DNA of 64,000 bases, taken from positions 9,176,001-9,240,000 of the forward strand of contig BTRK01000001.1 of assembly GCA_036245805.1 (NCBI GenBank). The letters run 5' to 3'. This document shows positions 1 through 8,558 of this stretch, piece by piece. Within the stretch, counting starts at the first letter, position 1; every line of letters starts with the position of its first letter. The stretch is from Pristionchus mayeri (taxonomy: Eukaryota > Nematoda > Chromadorea > Rhabditida > Neodiplogasteridae). The notes beneath the pieces were generated by a model. It was not told where the DNA came from, did not search any database, and saw nothing but the letters and a program-made list of their open reading frames with translations. The translations under genes were made by a program, and so were the position numbers.

Positions 1-1391
1 AACAGTTTCGAGAATGTTCCCGAACCAGTAACATTCACAATCGTTGACAAAAGTGGGAAGCGCGCGGACTATCAACTACAACCCGGAAATTACAGAGACG
101 CATTGAGTTTGGTTGATGCACTATGGTCGTCTACGGCGAAAAGGCGAAAACGAAACGCTCCTACGGAGGAGACCAGACAACCATCTAATGATGAACTACA
201 GTCAGCAATGGAAAGTGGACAGGTGCGTCCTGCTACTCCGGATGAAATCCAAGCCCTTCTCGATCGGCGAAAAAAGGCAAAAGAAAAAGAGGATGAAGAG
301 AAAAGGAAAAAGGAACAGGAAATGGTGAATCAACAAAATGCAGAGAAAGAAAGAAAACGGCAAGAGGACGAGGAACGGAGACGTAGGGAAGAAGACGAGC
401 GCAAACAGAGAGAGGAAGAACAGAGGAAAATTGCTAAGGAAAGAAAAAGACTTGATGATGAGAAGAAAAAGCTCGAAAATGAAAGAACTAGGCTCGAGCT
501 TGATAGAAAAAGTCATGCAATTACGATCAACTCAGATGATAAGCATCTCAAATTACTCGATAATCTGATAGACAAGTTTATCATTCAGTCGGAAAAGGCG
601 AGTGTGAACATCATCAATAGCGCCAAAGAGAACTCGTCCAGTTTGCTAGAGGAGAACCGGAAAATGCAAGTACTTTTGAAGGACTCGATACAAAACGCAA
701 AAAACGACACGTCCATACTTGTCAAAGAGAGTAAGAATGTTTCTTCAACCATCATTGACGGTTACAATGATACACGTTGATTCGATTATTGAAGAGAACA
801 AGAAACTTCAATCGTTGATCAAAGAAACTATCACCGTTCAAAAGAGTCACGCAGCAGATTCGAAAAGAATTGATAATCAAGCAAATGTTCGTAGTTTCTC
901 GCTTGGTCGTGCACAAGAACAGTACTCAAAGCACGGGTTTTCCTTTGATTATGATCCCCTTCTACATCGAATCATCGTATCTCTGAACAAAAACATGTTG
1001 GATCACATTGAACTCTCGCCTGAAACTTGCATATCTATGTGGGTTTTCTTCTCACTCAAACAAAGAGCCCTTCCATCTAGTTGACTCCAAGTCGATTGCG
1101 ACATATTCAATCGACTTTAACAACGATGTCTCCACCATGTTTGTATATGCGGACTGCATTCAGCCAACAATAGTTGGAAACGGCAAATCACAACTTCTTC
1201 GAGTTATTCCCGCGTCGGATCAACATACCAACGTGTCGATTGTCTTCAATCCAATTCAACATCTTCCAATGAATACCCAATTTCTCGATACTATTAGGAT
1301 CACTATCCGTGATGCATTTGGAAAACCTATAAAATTCAATTTTGGAACAACGATTTGCACTCTTCATTTTGTCAAGAACGCTAGTTCGTAA
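1..1391 (+). pseudogene. Penton-like minor capsid protein with coiled-coil insert, 5' end outside window, two frame breaks
   Basis: The frame is open from base 1, so the true start lies upstream. Early residues contain a LQPGNYRDAL segment resembling the PGxY...L motif near the start of Polinton minor capsids. It is followed by about 130 residues almost entirely of K, E, R and Q with heptad spacing (about bases 230-520), a charged coiled coil. The C-terminal part matches the conserved end of the family: an ELSPE segment, a VYADCIQPTIVG strand, LLRVIP, and an IRITIRDAFG...F strand before the stop at 1389-1391. The frame changes from +1 to +2 near 760-778 and from +2 to +3 near 1025-1040, so two small indels break the gene. 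The stop overlaps the next start as TAATG. Sequencing indels could also explain the breaks. Confidence 0.8.
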
Positions 1392-1765
1392 TGCCCGCCC
1401 TAAATTGTTCAATCGACATTGACTATGATAAAATTGATTTTATTAACCTATTGCAAAACAACAAGCAGTATGGTGGCAGTAATTTTGTCGGCGTTCCATT
1501 TCAGAGAGGACGAGGCATTGCTGGAGTAGTCAAGAGACTTCGATATGCCATTCCGGCGTTTCTCGCCTCACCTATCGGCAGACACGTTACGCAGGCAGCA
1601 GTGACCGCGACAAACGACATCCTTAACGGGGCGACCCCCTCAACTGCATTTAAACGAGCCGGCAGACATACAATTCGTAGTCTAACTGGACTTGGAAGTC
1701 GTAAAAGACCCAGTCCAAGCAACGTCCCTGCTGAGAAACGGTCGTATTTCGTTCCCGCTCCATAA
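1391..1765 (+). CDS. Small basic virion protein of Maverick (between minor and major capsid)
   Basis: This 124-residue basic protein lies exactly between the two capsid genes, where Polintons usually encode a short Gly/Arg-rich protein compared with adenovirus core or membrane-active virion proteins. A GVPFQRGRGIAGV segment at residues about 34-46 is typical of that position, followed by an amphipathic Ala-rich region and an Arg/Lys-rich tail. The ATG (1391-1393) overlaps the upstream stop by one base (TAATG), and its own stop overlaps the next start in the same way at 1763-1767. That double overlap fixes both boundaries. The frame is intact. The exact function (DNA condensation or membrane lysis) is inference. 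Confidence 0.7.
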   Translation: MPALNCSIDIDYDKIDFINLLQNNKQYGGSNFVGVPFQRGRGIAGVVKRLRYAIPAFLASPIGRHVTQAAVTATNDILNGATPSTAFKRAGRHTIRSLTGLGSRKRPSPSNVPAEKRSYFVPAP

Positions 1766-3108
1766 TGCAAAAAATAGTCAGTTCAAAGTCTAGAAAAACC
1801 ACCGTTCCCGAACTTGACCTGTTTAGCATACCCGATACATCAATCGGTGTAGTGAACAGCCGCTATGTCGAATGTCCCCTTACCAATTCCTTCTCTTCCG
1901 GAAAAACACTTGGCCCCATAGAATGGAGATATAATTTGCAAAAGAGCTTTCTCAACCTTCAACGAACTTACATTCAATTTACAATTGGACTAAGAGATAA
2001 AGATGGAAAGAAGATTGCAGTAGCAGCAGACCAGAAACTCCCCATTGCATTTTGTCAAATGATTGGAAAGACTCTCTTTAAGCAGTTCCAAGTGTACATT
2101 AATGATGTGATGGTTGAAGACTCGTCGCCCTTGTATTCGTGGAGAAGTATCATTGAGACTGAGCTCCACTTTGACCAGGACACCAAGAATAGCACACTCT
2201 CTCTCGGGGGCTATGCCACAGACGATTATCCCAACAGTCCGGCTTCGATTGGTCATGTACGAAGACAAAAGTGGATTGAGTAAGATGGAGAAGGTCAATT
2301 CGCCGCAACACTCAATCTCAACCTTTTCAATCAGCCCCGTCTTCTTCTCAACTATTTAGACTTTAAGCTCATTGCTTATCTCAATGATCCCAAGTTTGTC
2401 ATTGATTCCCTCGAGTTGGACAAGGATCAAAGAGCCCCTTCTGATACTATCTACACGTATGAGATTTTGGATATGAAGCTACTTCTTCACGAGTACGAAC
2501 TTCACGACTCTGCCGCACTCGCTATCGAACAACTCCTAAAGCAGGAAAAGATGATTACGTATCCATTGACAAATGTGGAAATGCGTAGTTTCTATGTGGC
2601 TCCGGGTCGTTTTGATGCCCCCGAATGTCGACTTTTAACGTCTGCGCTGCCAAAAAGGGTGGTCATGTGCATGGTTGATGCTCAGTCGTATCAGGGCTCA
2701 CACGTGAAAACACCATTCAACTTTGGGCATTTTAACGTCAAGGATGCATTCCTCGAGTGTGGTGGACGAACCATTCCATCACGGCCACTTAATCTCAATT
2801 TTGAAAAGGACTTGTACATGCCGGCGTATCTGAATATGCTCGAAGGAACGGGAATGGGACGGTCTGCTGGAAACAACGGTATTACCAGAGAAATGTTCAA
2901 GAATGGGTGTGCCTTCTTTGTATTTGAAATTTCGCCATATCTAGATTCAGTAACATTTGACCTTATCAACCTCGGAACGAATAGTTTCAATGTTGCATTC
3001 AGCAAACCTGTTCCCGAAGGTGGCCTGTATTGTATCCTTCATTGTGAGCAGGATTCCGTGTTCACCATTGACGATAACCGTGTACCCCGTGTTGATGCAC
3101 TCATGTAA
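1765..3108 (+). pseudogene. Major capsid protein (double jelly-roll) of Maverick, one in-frame stop
   Basis: The frame spans 447 codons plus a stop and would encode the hexon-like double jelly-roll capsid protein that builds the icosahedral shell. The N-terminal jelly roll is recognisable from the GPIEWRYNL and LFKQFQVYINDV segments, and the C-terminal half from a long strand-rich region ending in a GLYCILHCEQDSV strand. Length matches Polinton capsids of roughly 400-500 residues. The only lesion is a TAA at 2281-2283; coding continues in the same frame on both sides, so this is a nonsense mutation (or readthrough site) rather than an indel. It is the last plus-strand gene and ends about 50 bases before a hairpin-rich spacer. 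Confidence 0.85.
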
Positions 3109-3160
3109 AGATAAAGCATTTTATTCAACCAATTATTCACAATGTATCTATTCAGGAGTA

Positions 3161-3318
3161 TAACGGGCGAGGGGGATCCTAGAGAACAAGGTTCTCTCCC
3201 GGGAACAAAGTTCCCTAGGGCCTAGGGCCTTTCGTAGGGCCCTAGGGATTTCCTAGGACCTAGGGCATAGGGGCTTCGTAGGGCCCTAGGGGGTTTCCTA
3301 GGAACCCCGGGCGCGCGC
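3161..3318. repeat. CTAGGG-rich stacked hairpins between convergent Maverick gene blocks
   Basis: Between the convergent ends of the capsid and integrase genes lies a GC-rich block made almost only of short palindromes: GAGAAC-aag-GTTCTC, GGGAAC-aaa-GTTCCC, repeated CCTAGG and GGGCCCTAGGG. A unit starting TTCGTAGGGCCCTAGGG occurs twice, at about 3232 and 3274, roughly 42 bases apart. It contains no ORF. Its position suggests a role in 3'-end formation or as an insulator between opposing transcripts. An origin or packaging function is also possible. All roles are inference. Confidence 0.6.
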
Positions 3319-3324
3319 AAGTGA

Positions 3325-4223
3325 TCATGCTGCTCGAACAAGTTCTTTTTCATAAACGATTCCAGTCATTTCTTCTCCTTGTTCGTCTACCAATCGATAA
3401 GTGGGCGGTGATCCAGTAAGAGCTTGAACAACTTGAAATACTTCATCCGTCCATCCCGATTCGTGTCCACGCCGAAACGCCTTGTTCTGATGACTCATTC
3501 GAACGATATCTCCAACATGGTACTTTGGTTTTTTCACCGGAAGAGCGGGAGTGACAAATGGCTTTGATAGGCCCGAAAATGCTTGCTGTGGTGTGCACTT
3601 TATCATACGATGATACGAATTGTTGATTGCTTTTGTCAGCTTTTCGGCAATATCGATCCACTTTTTGTGATGTTTGCAGTGAGATACTTGAATAGACGTG
3701 TCTCCCAGGTTCGATTGAAACGTTCCACGACGGCACACTTGATATCAGAGTTTGGATGAACGAGATTGATATGTCGAAACTCGAGATACTCTTTCACATT
3801 AACATTTATAAATTCTTTTCCCCTATCACTGATTAGAAAAGCAGGAAACAATTTGAGCCGTTCGAAAGTGTTTCGCAATGCATCACGCACTCGTACTCCA
3901 GTTTTTCGATGAATCGGAATTGTGAATGCGTACCGACTGTAGCAATCAATCATGGAGAGACAATACCGATAGCCCTTGTTCTGACGAGGAAAACCACCAA
4001 GATCAATCAGATCCATCTGAACGTGAGAGAAGACATAGTCTCCTTGAGTTTTTCGACGAGGGAACTTGTAACGAACTTGCTTATGTCTAGAGTATGTAGG
4101 TTGCTTTTCAAGAAATTGTTCAACTTTTTTAACAGACTGTCGACTAGCCTTTTGCAAAGCCCCGTGGTTGGAAAATGCTGTTGGCTCATTGAGATTGTAG
4201 TACAGTCTATTCAACGATGACAT
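3325..4223 (-). pseudogene. Maverick DDE integrase (retroviral-type, with C-terminal SH3/chromo-like tail), frameshifted
   Basis: Integrase joins the linear element ends to host DNA. I chose the ATG at 4221-4223 because the following SSLNRLYYNLNEP segment matches the usual Polinton integrase N-terminus; an ATG ten codons upstream is also possible. The rve catalytic residues are visible: D71 (QMDLIDL), D133 (LISDRGKEF) and E167 (VVERFNRT). After about residue 185 the frame changes near 3640-3740 at a T-rich run, and the rest continues in another frame with NNSYHRMI, YHVGDIVRM and VQALTGSPPTYRLVDEQGE, a small beta-barrel tail. The gene is therefore broken by one small indel. It is the distal gene of the minus-strand block. 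Confidence 0.88.
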
Positions 4224-4262
4224 GATGAAATGATTGAAATTAAAATTTATCATGCATAATAT

Positions 4263-4915
4263 TCAGTCCCATCTTCGAACGTATAGTCGTCCATTTCCAT
4301 GTTGAACACGATGTAGGCGGGAATTTTTGGTTGGTCTCATCCATCCAGGCAAGTTTTGATCACTTGCGGATGTCGTATGCTTTGGTGCAACTTTGGATGA
4401 GACAATCTTCTTTGGCGTCGATGTTGCCTTGGATACTCTGGGGCATGGGAGTTTCGCAACTCCCGCTCTCACCGTCGGCGGAATGGCTGGTGGTACCTTT
4501 TTTGGTGGACGGAAAGAAGGGAGAGATGGGAGAGGAATGTGGCGTACTCCTTCGAGGGGGACTACCGTGCGAACGTCTTCTAGGGAATTTGCCTGTGTCG
4601 ATGAAACATAGAAATCGTCATCAAAGAGTTGTGCGGTTTGCTCAATGTTGAAATCATCATCTATTGGTTGGCGCCTTCAGAGAAAATATCAACCAGTGGA
4701 GGGGCGGTGCTAGGTTCAGAGTGTTCATCTTTCAAATCGTGCTCTTTTCTGAAATTGATTAATCGAGCAAGTCCATCTTGGTATAGTCTCATCTTTTGAT
4801 GAGAAGAAATATCTTTTCTTAGTGCAATATCATTCAGTCTTCTTTCCATCTCGATTGCATTTGCTTCTTTCTGCGTAACAGCGACAAACGGTTGGTAACG
4901 AGAAGTATGCTTCAT
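4263..4915 (-). pseudogene. Maverick protein of unknown function, frame break near 4670
   Basis: The first 84 codons (4915-4661) encode a helical segment with RYQPFVAVTQKEAN and QDGLARLINFRKEH. Near 4660-4680 this frame stops, while another frame opens with an acidic run (PIDDDFNIEQ), a proline-rich linker and a basic tail ending GRLYVRRWD at 4263. That second frame has no ATG, so I read both as one protein split by an indel. The overall shape (charged helical N-terminus, disordered Pro-rich middle, short aromatic tail) resembles unnamed proteins in other Polintons. The start overlaps the upstream stop as ATGA at 4912-4915. Confidence 0.5.
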
Positions 4916-5181
4916 TTCAACGAGAGGACAGCCTTGACAATGGTTCTAACAAAATGAGCAGCAAACGTAAGCAACAAATCACGGGCCCTTGACGCCTCTC
5001 TACACTTGCCAATATAACGAATAATGGGCAGAAATTTAACAATAGCGTTTACTTTATGAATGTTGGAAAGAATTTCAACGAGACAGCCAATCTCGGAATT
5101 GGTTGCGTCTCTAATGGCTTGACGGGTATTACGTAGAACTTTTATTAGAAAATTAAAATTACGCGAGATACGACCATTCAT
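4912..5181 (-). CDS. Small helical Maverick protein with CLVE motif
   Basis: This 89-residue, basic, all-helical protein has an intact frame. Its centre reads RDATNSEIGCLVEILSNI, a pattern I associate with a short protein found in many Polintons (a basic helix followed by a conserved LVE/ICE..NI motif). Function is not established. It is tightly packed: its ATG overlaps the upstream stop as ATGA (5178-5181), and its own stop overlaps the next start as ATGA (4912-4915). A second protein in the same block (5918-6196) carries a similar CLVE motif, so the two may be distant duplicates. Confidence 0.55.
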   Translation of the reverse strand: MNGRISRNFNFLIKVLRNTRQAIRDATNSEIGCLVEILSNIHKVNAIVKFLPIIRYIGKCREASRARDLLLTFAAHFVRTIVKAVLSLK

Positions 5182-5435
5182 TGCGAATGAACTTTGACTG
5201 AAATACTTCCGTCCATTGGGCTTTTGTAGACACTCAGTTGGCAGACGGGAAGAGGTTCCTCGGCTTGCTGGTCGGCAGTCGTAGAAGTCTGATGCGTTTT
5301 TTCGTGGCGTTTACGTGAGAAAGACGACGAGAAAAGTCGACTGCAAACGGTACAATAGAGCCTTGAATGCGTTCCAGACATGTGCCGCGGGATATCATCA
5401 ACTTTAGTGGGGCAAATCGAACAGAGAGACGACAT
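5178..5435 (-). CDS. C2H2 zinc-finger protein of Maverick
   Basis: The frame is open with ATG at 5433-5435 (MSSLCSICP...); a GTG five codons upstream is possible but less likely. Two zinc fingers are visible: CSIC...HMSGTH, with a shortened linker, and CTVC-x12-HEKTH, a canonical C2H2 finger. The remaining 30 or so residues are polar. The likely role is nucleic-acid binding or regulation, but no target can be inferred. It begins 11 bases after the protease stop and ends in an ATGA overlap with the next gene. Confidence 0.65.
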   Translation of the reverse strand: MSSLCSICPTKVDDIPRHMSGTHSRLYCTVCSRLFSSSFSRKRHEKTHQTSTTADQQAEEPLPVCQLSVYKSPMDGSISVKVHSQ

Positions 5436-5446
5436 GATACAACCAC

Positions 5447-5908
5447 TCACAATCGGTGAATTGGTGCCAAATGAAACGAAAAGTGGTCCCTTAGATATTT
5501 GCGCACATATATAACGTCTTTTTTCACTCGATGAAAGGTCAACACTACAGACCGAAATGATCTCTTTTTGTGCAGCATTTCATTTATAACAAGGACAGAG
5601 TACGCTCCACATGTGACTTCATGCAGCGATTGATGTTTCTCTCTGTTGTAGAAACACTTTTGAAATTGTTTGCAAAACGCACGGATAGAATCAACCTTTG
5701 GAGCACCCCCAAAAGAGTCGAAATAATGGCATTTTCCACTTACCACAACAATTGCAAACCAGTGTGTGCCGCTTTCGTGCGACGGATCGGTATTGGCAAT
5801 CAATCCAAACGTTGAAAGTCCAGCCACATTAGGCAAACAGTCTGAAGGGTAAATCCCCAGAAAATTTGGAACGTGTGACAACAACAAACTGATTTCGTCG
5901 GAATCCAT
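5447..5908 (-). CDS. Adenain-like cysteine protease (Maverick PRO)
   Basis: This 153-residue protein has the full adenovirus-protease active-site set. His49 lies in GTHWFAIVV, Asp64 in YFDSFGG (the family YFDSFG signature), Gln93 in EKHQSLH, and the nucleophile Cys100 in VTCGAYSV, with the usual Gln-to-Cys spacing of seven. The enzyme matures capsid precursor proteins in adenoviruses and presumably in Polintons. Length is somewhat short (adenain is about 200 residues), but all catalytic positions are present and the frame is intact. The ATG is at 5906-5908, ten bases after the previous minus-strand gene. Confidence 0.9.
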   Translation of the reverse strand: MDSDEISLLLSHVPNFLGIYPSDCLPNVAGLSTFGLIANTDPSHESGTHWFAIVVVSGKCHYFDSFGGAPKVDSIRAFCKQFQKCFYNREKHQSLHEVTCGAYSVLVINEMLHKKRSFRSVVLTFHRVKKDVIYVRKYLRDHFSFHLAPIHRL

Positions 5909-5917
5909 GGAAATGAT

Positions 5918-6196
5918 TTATCTATTCATGAACTTGCATTTAACAATACCATCGGTAATGATAAGTGAGAGATTTGGGCAGTGCTTTTCAATGAATGTTG
6001 ACATGTCCGCGTGCTGGATTCCTTCGTTAATGTCGTGAAGAACCTCGACGAGACAATCAAGTGACATTGGTCCCTGGCGAAGGAAGACGAGTAGTTCGAT
6101 TAGACGGACCAGACCAGCAGTTTCATCGGGGTGGAATAAATTGTAGATTGCATTCAAAACGGTCGATGAGAGCGAAGGAGAAGTCCAGCCGCTCAT
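5918..6196 (-). CDS. Small Maverick protein with CLVE motif, unknown function
   Basis: The frame is open; ATG at 6194-6196 (MSGWTSPSL...) gives 92 residues. It is predicted mostly helical and contains SLDCLVEVLHDINEG, which resembles the EIGCLVEILSNI motif of the protein at 4912-5181. I do not recognise a named family. It sits directly upstream of the protease in the same orientation, inside the compact late-gene-like block. The start is uncertain because a GTG three codons upstream is in frame. Confidence 0.5.
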   Translation of the reverse strand: MSGWTSPSLSSTVLNAIYNLFHPDETAGLVRLIELLVFLRQGPMSLDCLVEVLHDINEGIQHADMSTFIEKHCPNLSLIITDGIVKCKFMNR

Positions 6197-6243
6197 CACG
6201 AACACAACACGATCAAACTGAATTAATATGTTCCAAATTGAGC

Positions 6244-6609
6244 TTAAAACGGTGCCTCCTGCCGGTGAACTTGAACGTATTTACGATTCCTCGACCGGAG
6301 GATGACGTAGGCATACAATATTGCAATTGTGAGTACATTAATAAATGTAACAACTTGGTGTATCACGGATGAACCTAACGGAATCGGGGAGTGATTGTGA
6401 GAAGAGTAGACAGTACCATTGCGCTTGTAGTAGATGACTTTAGTCGAGTTATCAAAGAGATAGCCTTGGATATTTTCCAACAATCTGACCTGATTATGCT
6501 TTCCCGCATGGAACAATGTGTCATGTTCAAAAATAAATGATTCTTCTTTATTAATCCATTCCTCTGACGCGAATGCGACGCAACCTATTACCAAGACAAA
6601 TGCAAGCAT
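6244..6609 (-). CDS. Small membrane protein with signal peptide and C-terminal TM (Maverick)
   Basis: With ATG at 6607-6609 the protein is 121 residues and begins with a good signal peptide (MLAFVLVIGCVAFA, cleavage expected before SEEW). About 70 mostly polar residues follow, with several N-x-S/T sites, then a hydrophobic helix (VVTFINVLTIAILYAYVIL) and a short basic tail RSRNRKYV. This is type I single-pass topology. Nematode Mavericks are known to carry membrane and envelope-type genes, but this protein is too small to be a complete fusogen and I cannot assign it. It could be an accessory envelope protein or a remnant. Confidence 0.5.
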   Translation of the reverse strand: MLAFVLVIGCVAFASEEWINKEESFIFEHDTLFHAGKHNQVRLLENIQGYLFDNSTKVIYYKRNGTVYSSHNHSPIPLGSSVIHQVVTFINVLTIAILYAYVILRSRNRKYVQVHRQEAPF

Positions 6610-6647
6610 GACTGACTCGAATAATCGCGATATATCGATAATACTAT

Positions 6648-6973
6648 TCACTTTCCTTCGAGATGAAACATGAATGATTCTAGAACATGTAGGCCATTCT
6701 CCCGGTCTACAATTATAGGGAGGGACGGTTCTGGTTTCACACTTGTTCGCATTTCATACTCTTCATCTACCGTTACTATCTTGCTCAACCTTTCCTTCTC
6801 ACTGACGACGGTTATTTAGAACTTTGCATTCGATACAGTTTGTCGATAACCTTTGCATCGTTGAAGAATGACCTCCCTTCATCCCCTTCCTCGTCCTCTT
6901 TGACAATCACCTTTTCGGCTGTTATGTATCCAGACTTGTACGCAAACCGGAACAACAGTCTGACAAGAAGCAT
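6648..6973 (-). pseudogene. Maverick membrane-associated protein, frame break near 6815
   Basis: A frame starting at ATG 6971-6973 (MLLVRLLFRFAY) has a hydrophobic/basic N-terminus and an acidic segment (KEDEEGDEG), and stops at 6812. A second frame, open from about 6820 to a TGA at 6648-6650, continues with coding-like sequence rich in charged residues (SEKERLSKIVTVDEEYEMR). It has no start of its own, so I read one gene split by a small indel. The open frame extends upstream to 7129, but that part overlaps low-complexity, repeat-like DNA. No family recognised. Confidence 0.4.
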
Positions 6974-7129
6974 AATTAGAGACCGCAGGCTCCGCCCACT
7001 TAGGAGGAGAAAGAGGCGTGCCGAAATCTGGTTCTTGAAATGACGCAGCGAATACTTATCCAAAAAATATGGAAAAAATATTTTTGGGTACGTCTGACTA
7101 GTATCTATAAACGACAGGATGCCCGTCAT

Positions 7130-8039
7130 GCATTATCTAATCAGAAATATCTAAAAAAAGACCGATTTAGGGTTCATTATAGGGGAATGAAAAGATTCCG
7201 AGGACAATTCTTAACACGGGCATGGTGCGATGGATAGTTCCTGATTTTAGGCGTCGATTGACACCGAGAACGTATTTTTTGGATTTTTTTCCGATTAATC
7301 ATTTCATTTCAAAGATTCAAGAGCGTGCGCTAATAGAACTGCAAAGGGGCGGTGCTTCCTCTCTACTTGCTCGCTTATCTCTCACCCGGCGTGTGCAGAG
7401 AGCGCGCGCTCTTGAGGACCTCTGCCTTTCGTCTCATCCTCGAACAAGCTCGATGCGAAGCTATGCTCAAACTTTTGGAGAAACTAGGCAGAGCGGGCTC
7501 CGCCCACTTCGCTCTCGTCCCGATTTCGACTCCTTTTCCGTTGTGACTCTTTCGAGGTGTTTTTGGGCCATAACTCGAGTCAACGATATGTTATCTCCAA
7601 ACGGCAAAAAGTATGGCCTTATTTAGCCCCATAGGGATACATTAGACCCACAAATGACCCTGCCAAAGCAATTCGGCCACCCACCTTGCGGTCTCTAAGC
7701 ATAATTTCCTTATCGGTCAGTTGATCGATTGGAAAGGCGCACAGAAAATCGATCAGTCGAAAGGATCTCACGGTTATGGCCAGTGAATGACGAAATATGC
7801 GAAAACAGCCTATTCTAGTATTTTAATAGTCGGCAGACGAACACGGAAAAAACTCTAGCCTTGGTATGAGTCATCTAAATGACTATAAATTCGTGTTTTT
7901 TCGAAAATGTCAAAAGGTATATTTAGTTCCGTCTTTGACTCGCGGAATGGGGAAATGTTACTTGTAACATAACGGCGGCAGATTAGCAACTGACGACGCC
8001 GCCCCTATACCTTTAAGGCTTGGATGCGCCTGTTGGATG
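7130..8039. other. Gene-free repeat-like stretch
   Basis: I see no gene here. An AT-rich start is followed by a GC-rich block at about 7320-7520 containing GAGCGTGCGC, GAGCGCGCGCTC and GGGCTCCGCCCACTT, words typical of nematode dispersed repeats. The 134-codon open frame at 7222-7626 runs through this repeat and has no recognisable protein features. Confidence 0.5.
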
Positions 8040-8040
8040 T

Positions 8041-8117
8041 CTTGCGAGGACGGGACTCGAACCCGGTACCTGCACCGCTCAGTCAGTCAAACTACCGACT
8101 GAGCTATTTCATCCACA
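8041..8117 (-). pseudogene. tRNA-like sequence with intact A and B boxes
   Basis: Read on the minus strand, the segment contains TAGCTCAGTCGG (perfect A-box) and, 31 bases later, GGTTCGAGTCC (perfect B-box), the internal polymerase III promoter at normal tRNA spacing. Folding fails. The D stem GCTC has no partner, the acceptor 5' strand does not pair with CCTCGCA, and the T stem keeps only four pairs. It is best read as a tRNA pseudogene or the head of a tRNA-derived SINE. I could not assign an anticodon. Confidence 0.55.
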
Positions 8118-8558
8118 GAGACAACGAGTGATAAATTCTGTTGAGAGTCGTAAATTCGAGAGCATCGGTAACGAGGGTTCGGGAGATTCTTTTATGGCGC
8201 CTTTTTTCGTTTTCACTCGGAGCGAGAGCAAACACCTGCCTTTGAGAGACGAGAGCAAACACTCGTGCCATGGTTGAATCACTGTTTGCTCACAACTTTT
8301 CGGGCAAGGGCGAGTAGTGTGCGCGCAAGAACGGCTAGTTGAACTCCATATTGTAAGTGATTAAATCATCGTTGTATTTTGGTTGTAGAAAATAAACGCC
8401 AATAAGGCGGGGCTTGGCAGGGCGGAGTATTCAGTCCCATTCATTACAGGGGCCTTCACTATGCATGGTGACTTTCTCCTGTATCGCGTTTCCGTTGTCA
8501 AATACCGAATTCGGTTCAGTACGTTATATTTTACGTGTTGAACCAACATACAACTACT

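Larger units (their letters stand above)
1..7100. mobile_element. Maverick/Polinton virus-like transposon, one end, degraded
   Basis: The gene set is diagnostic of the Polinton/Maverick class: penton-like minor capsid, small basic virion protein, major capsid, retrovirus-type DDE integrase and adenain-like protease are all recognisable, in two convergent blocks. The element starts before base 1, so the polymerase, ATPase and left terminal repeat are not seen. The right boundary is uncertain. Coding signal fades near 6970, and a GC-rich word found again at about 7493 (CTCCGCCCACTT) appears at about 6989, so flanking repeat may begin there. I could not identify the terminal inverted repeat or target duplication. 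Several genes carry frame breaks, so this copy is probably not autonomous. Confidence 0.9.

Noticed and set aside
202..516. Phe-rich minus-strand frame opposite the coiled coil
   Set aside because: It is the antisense shadow of Lys/Glu codons in the minor capsid gene.
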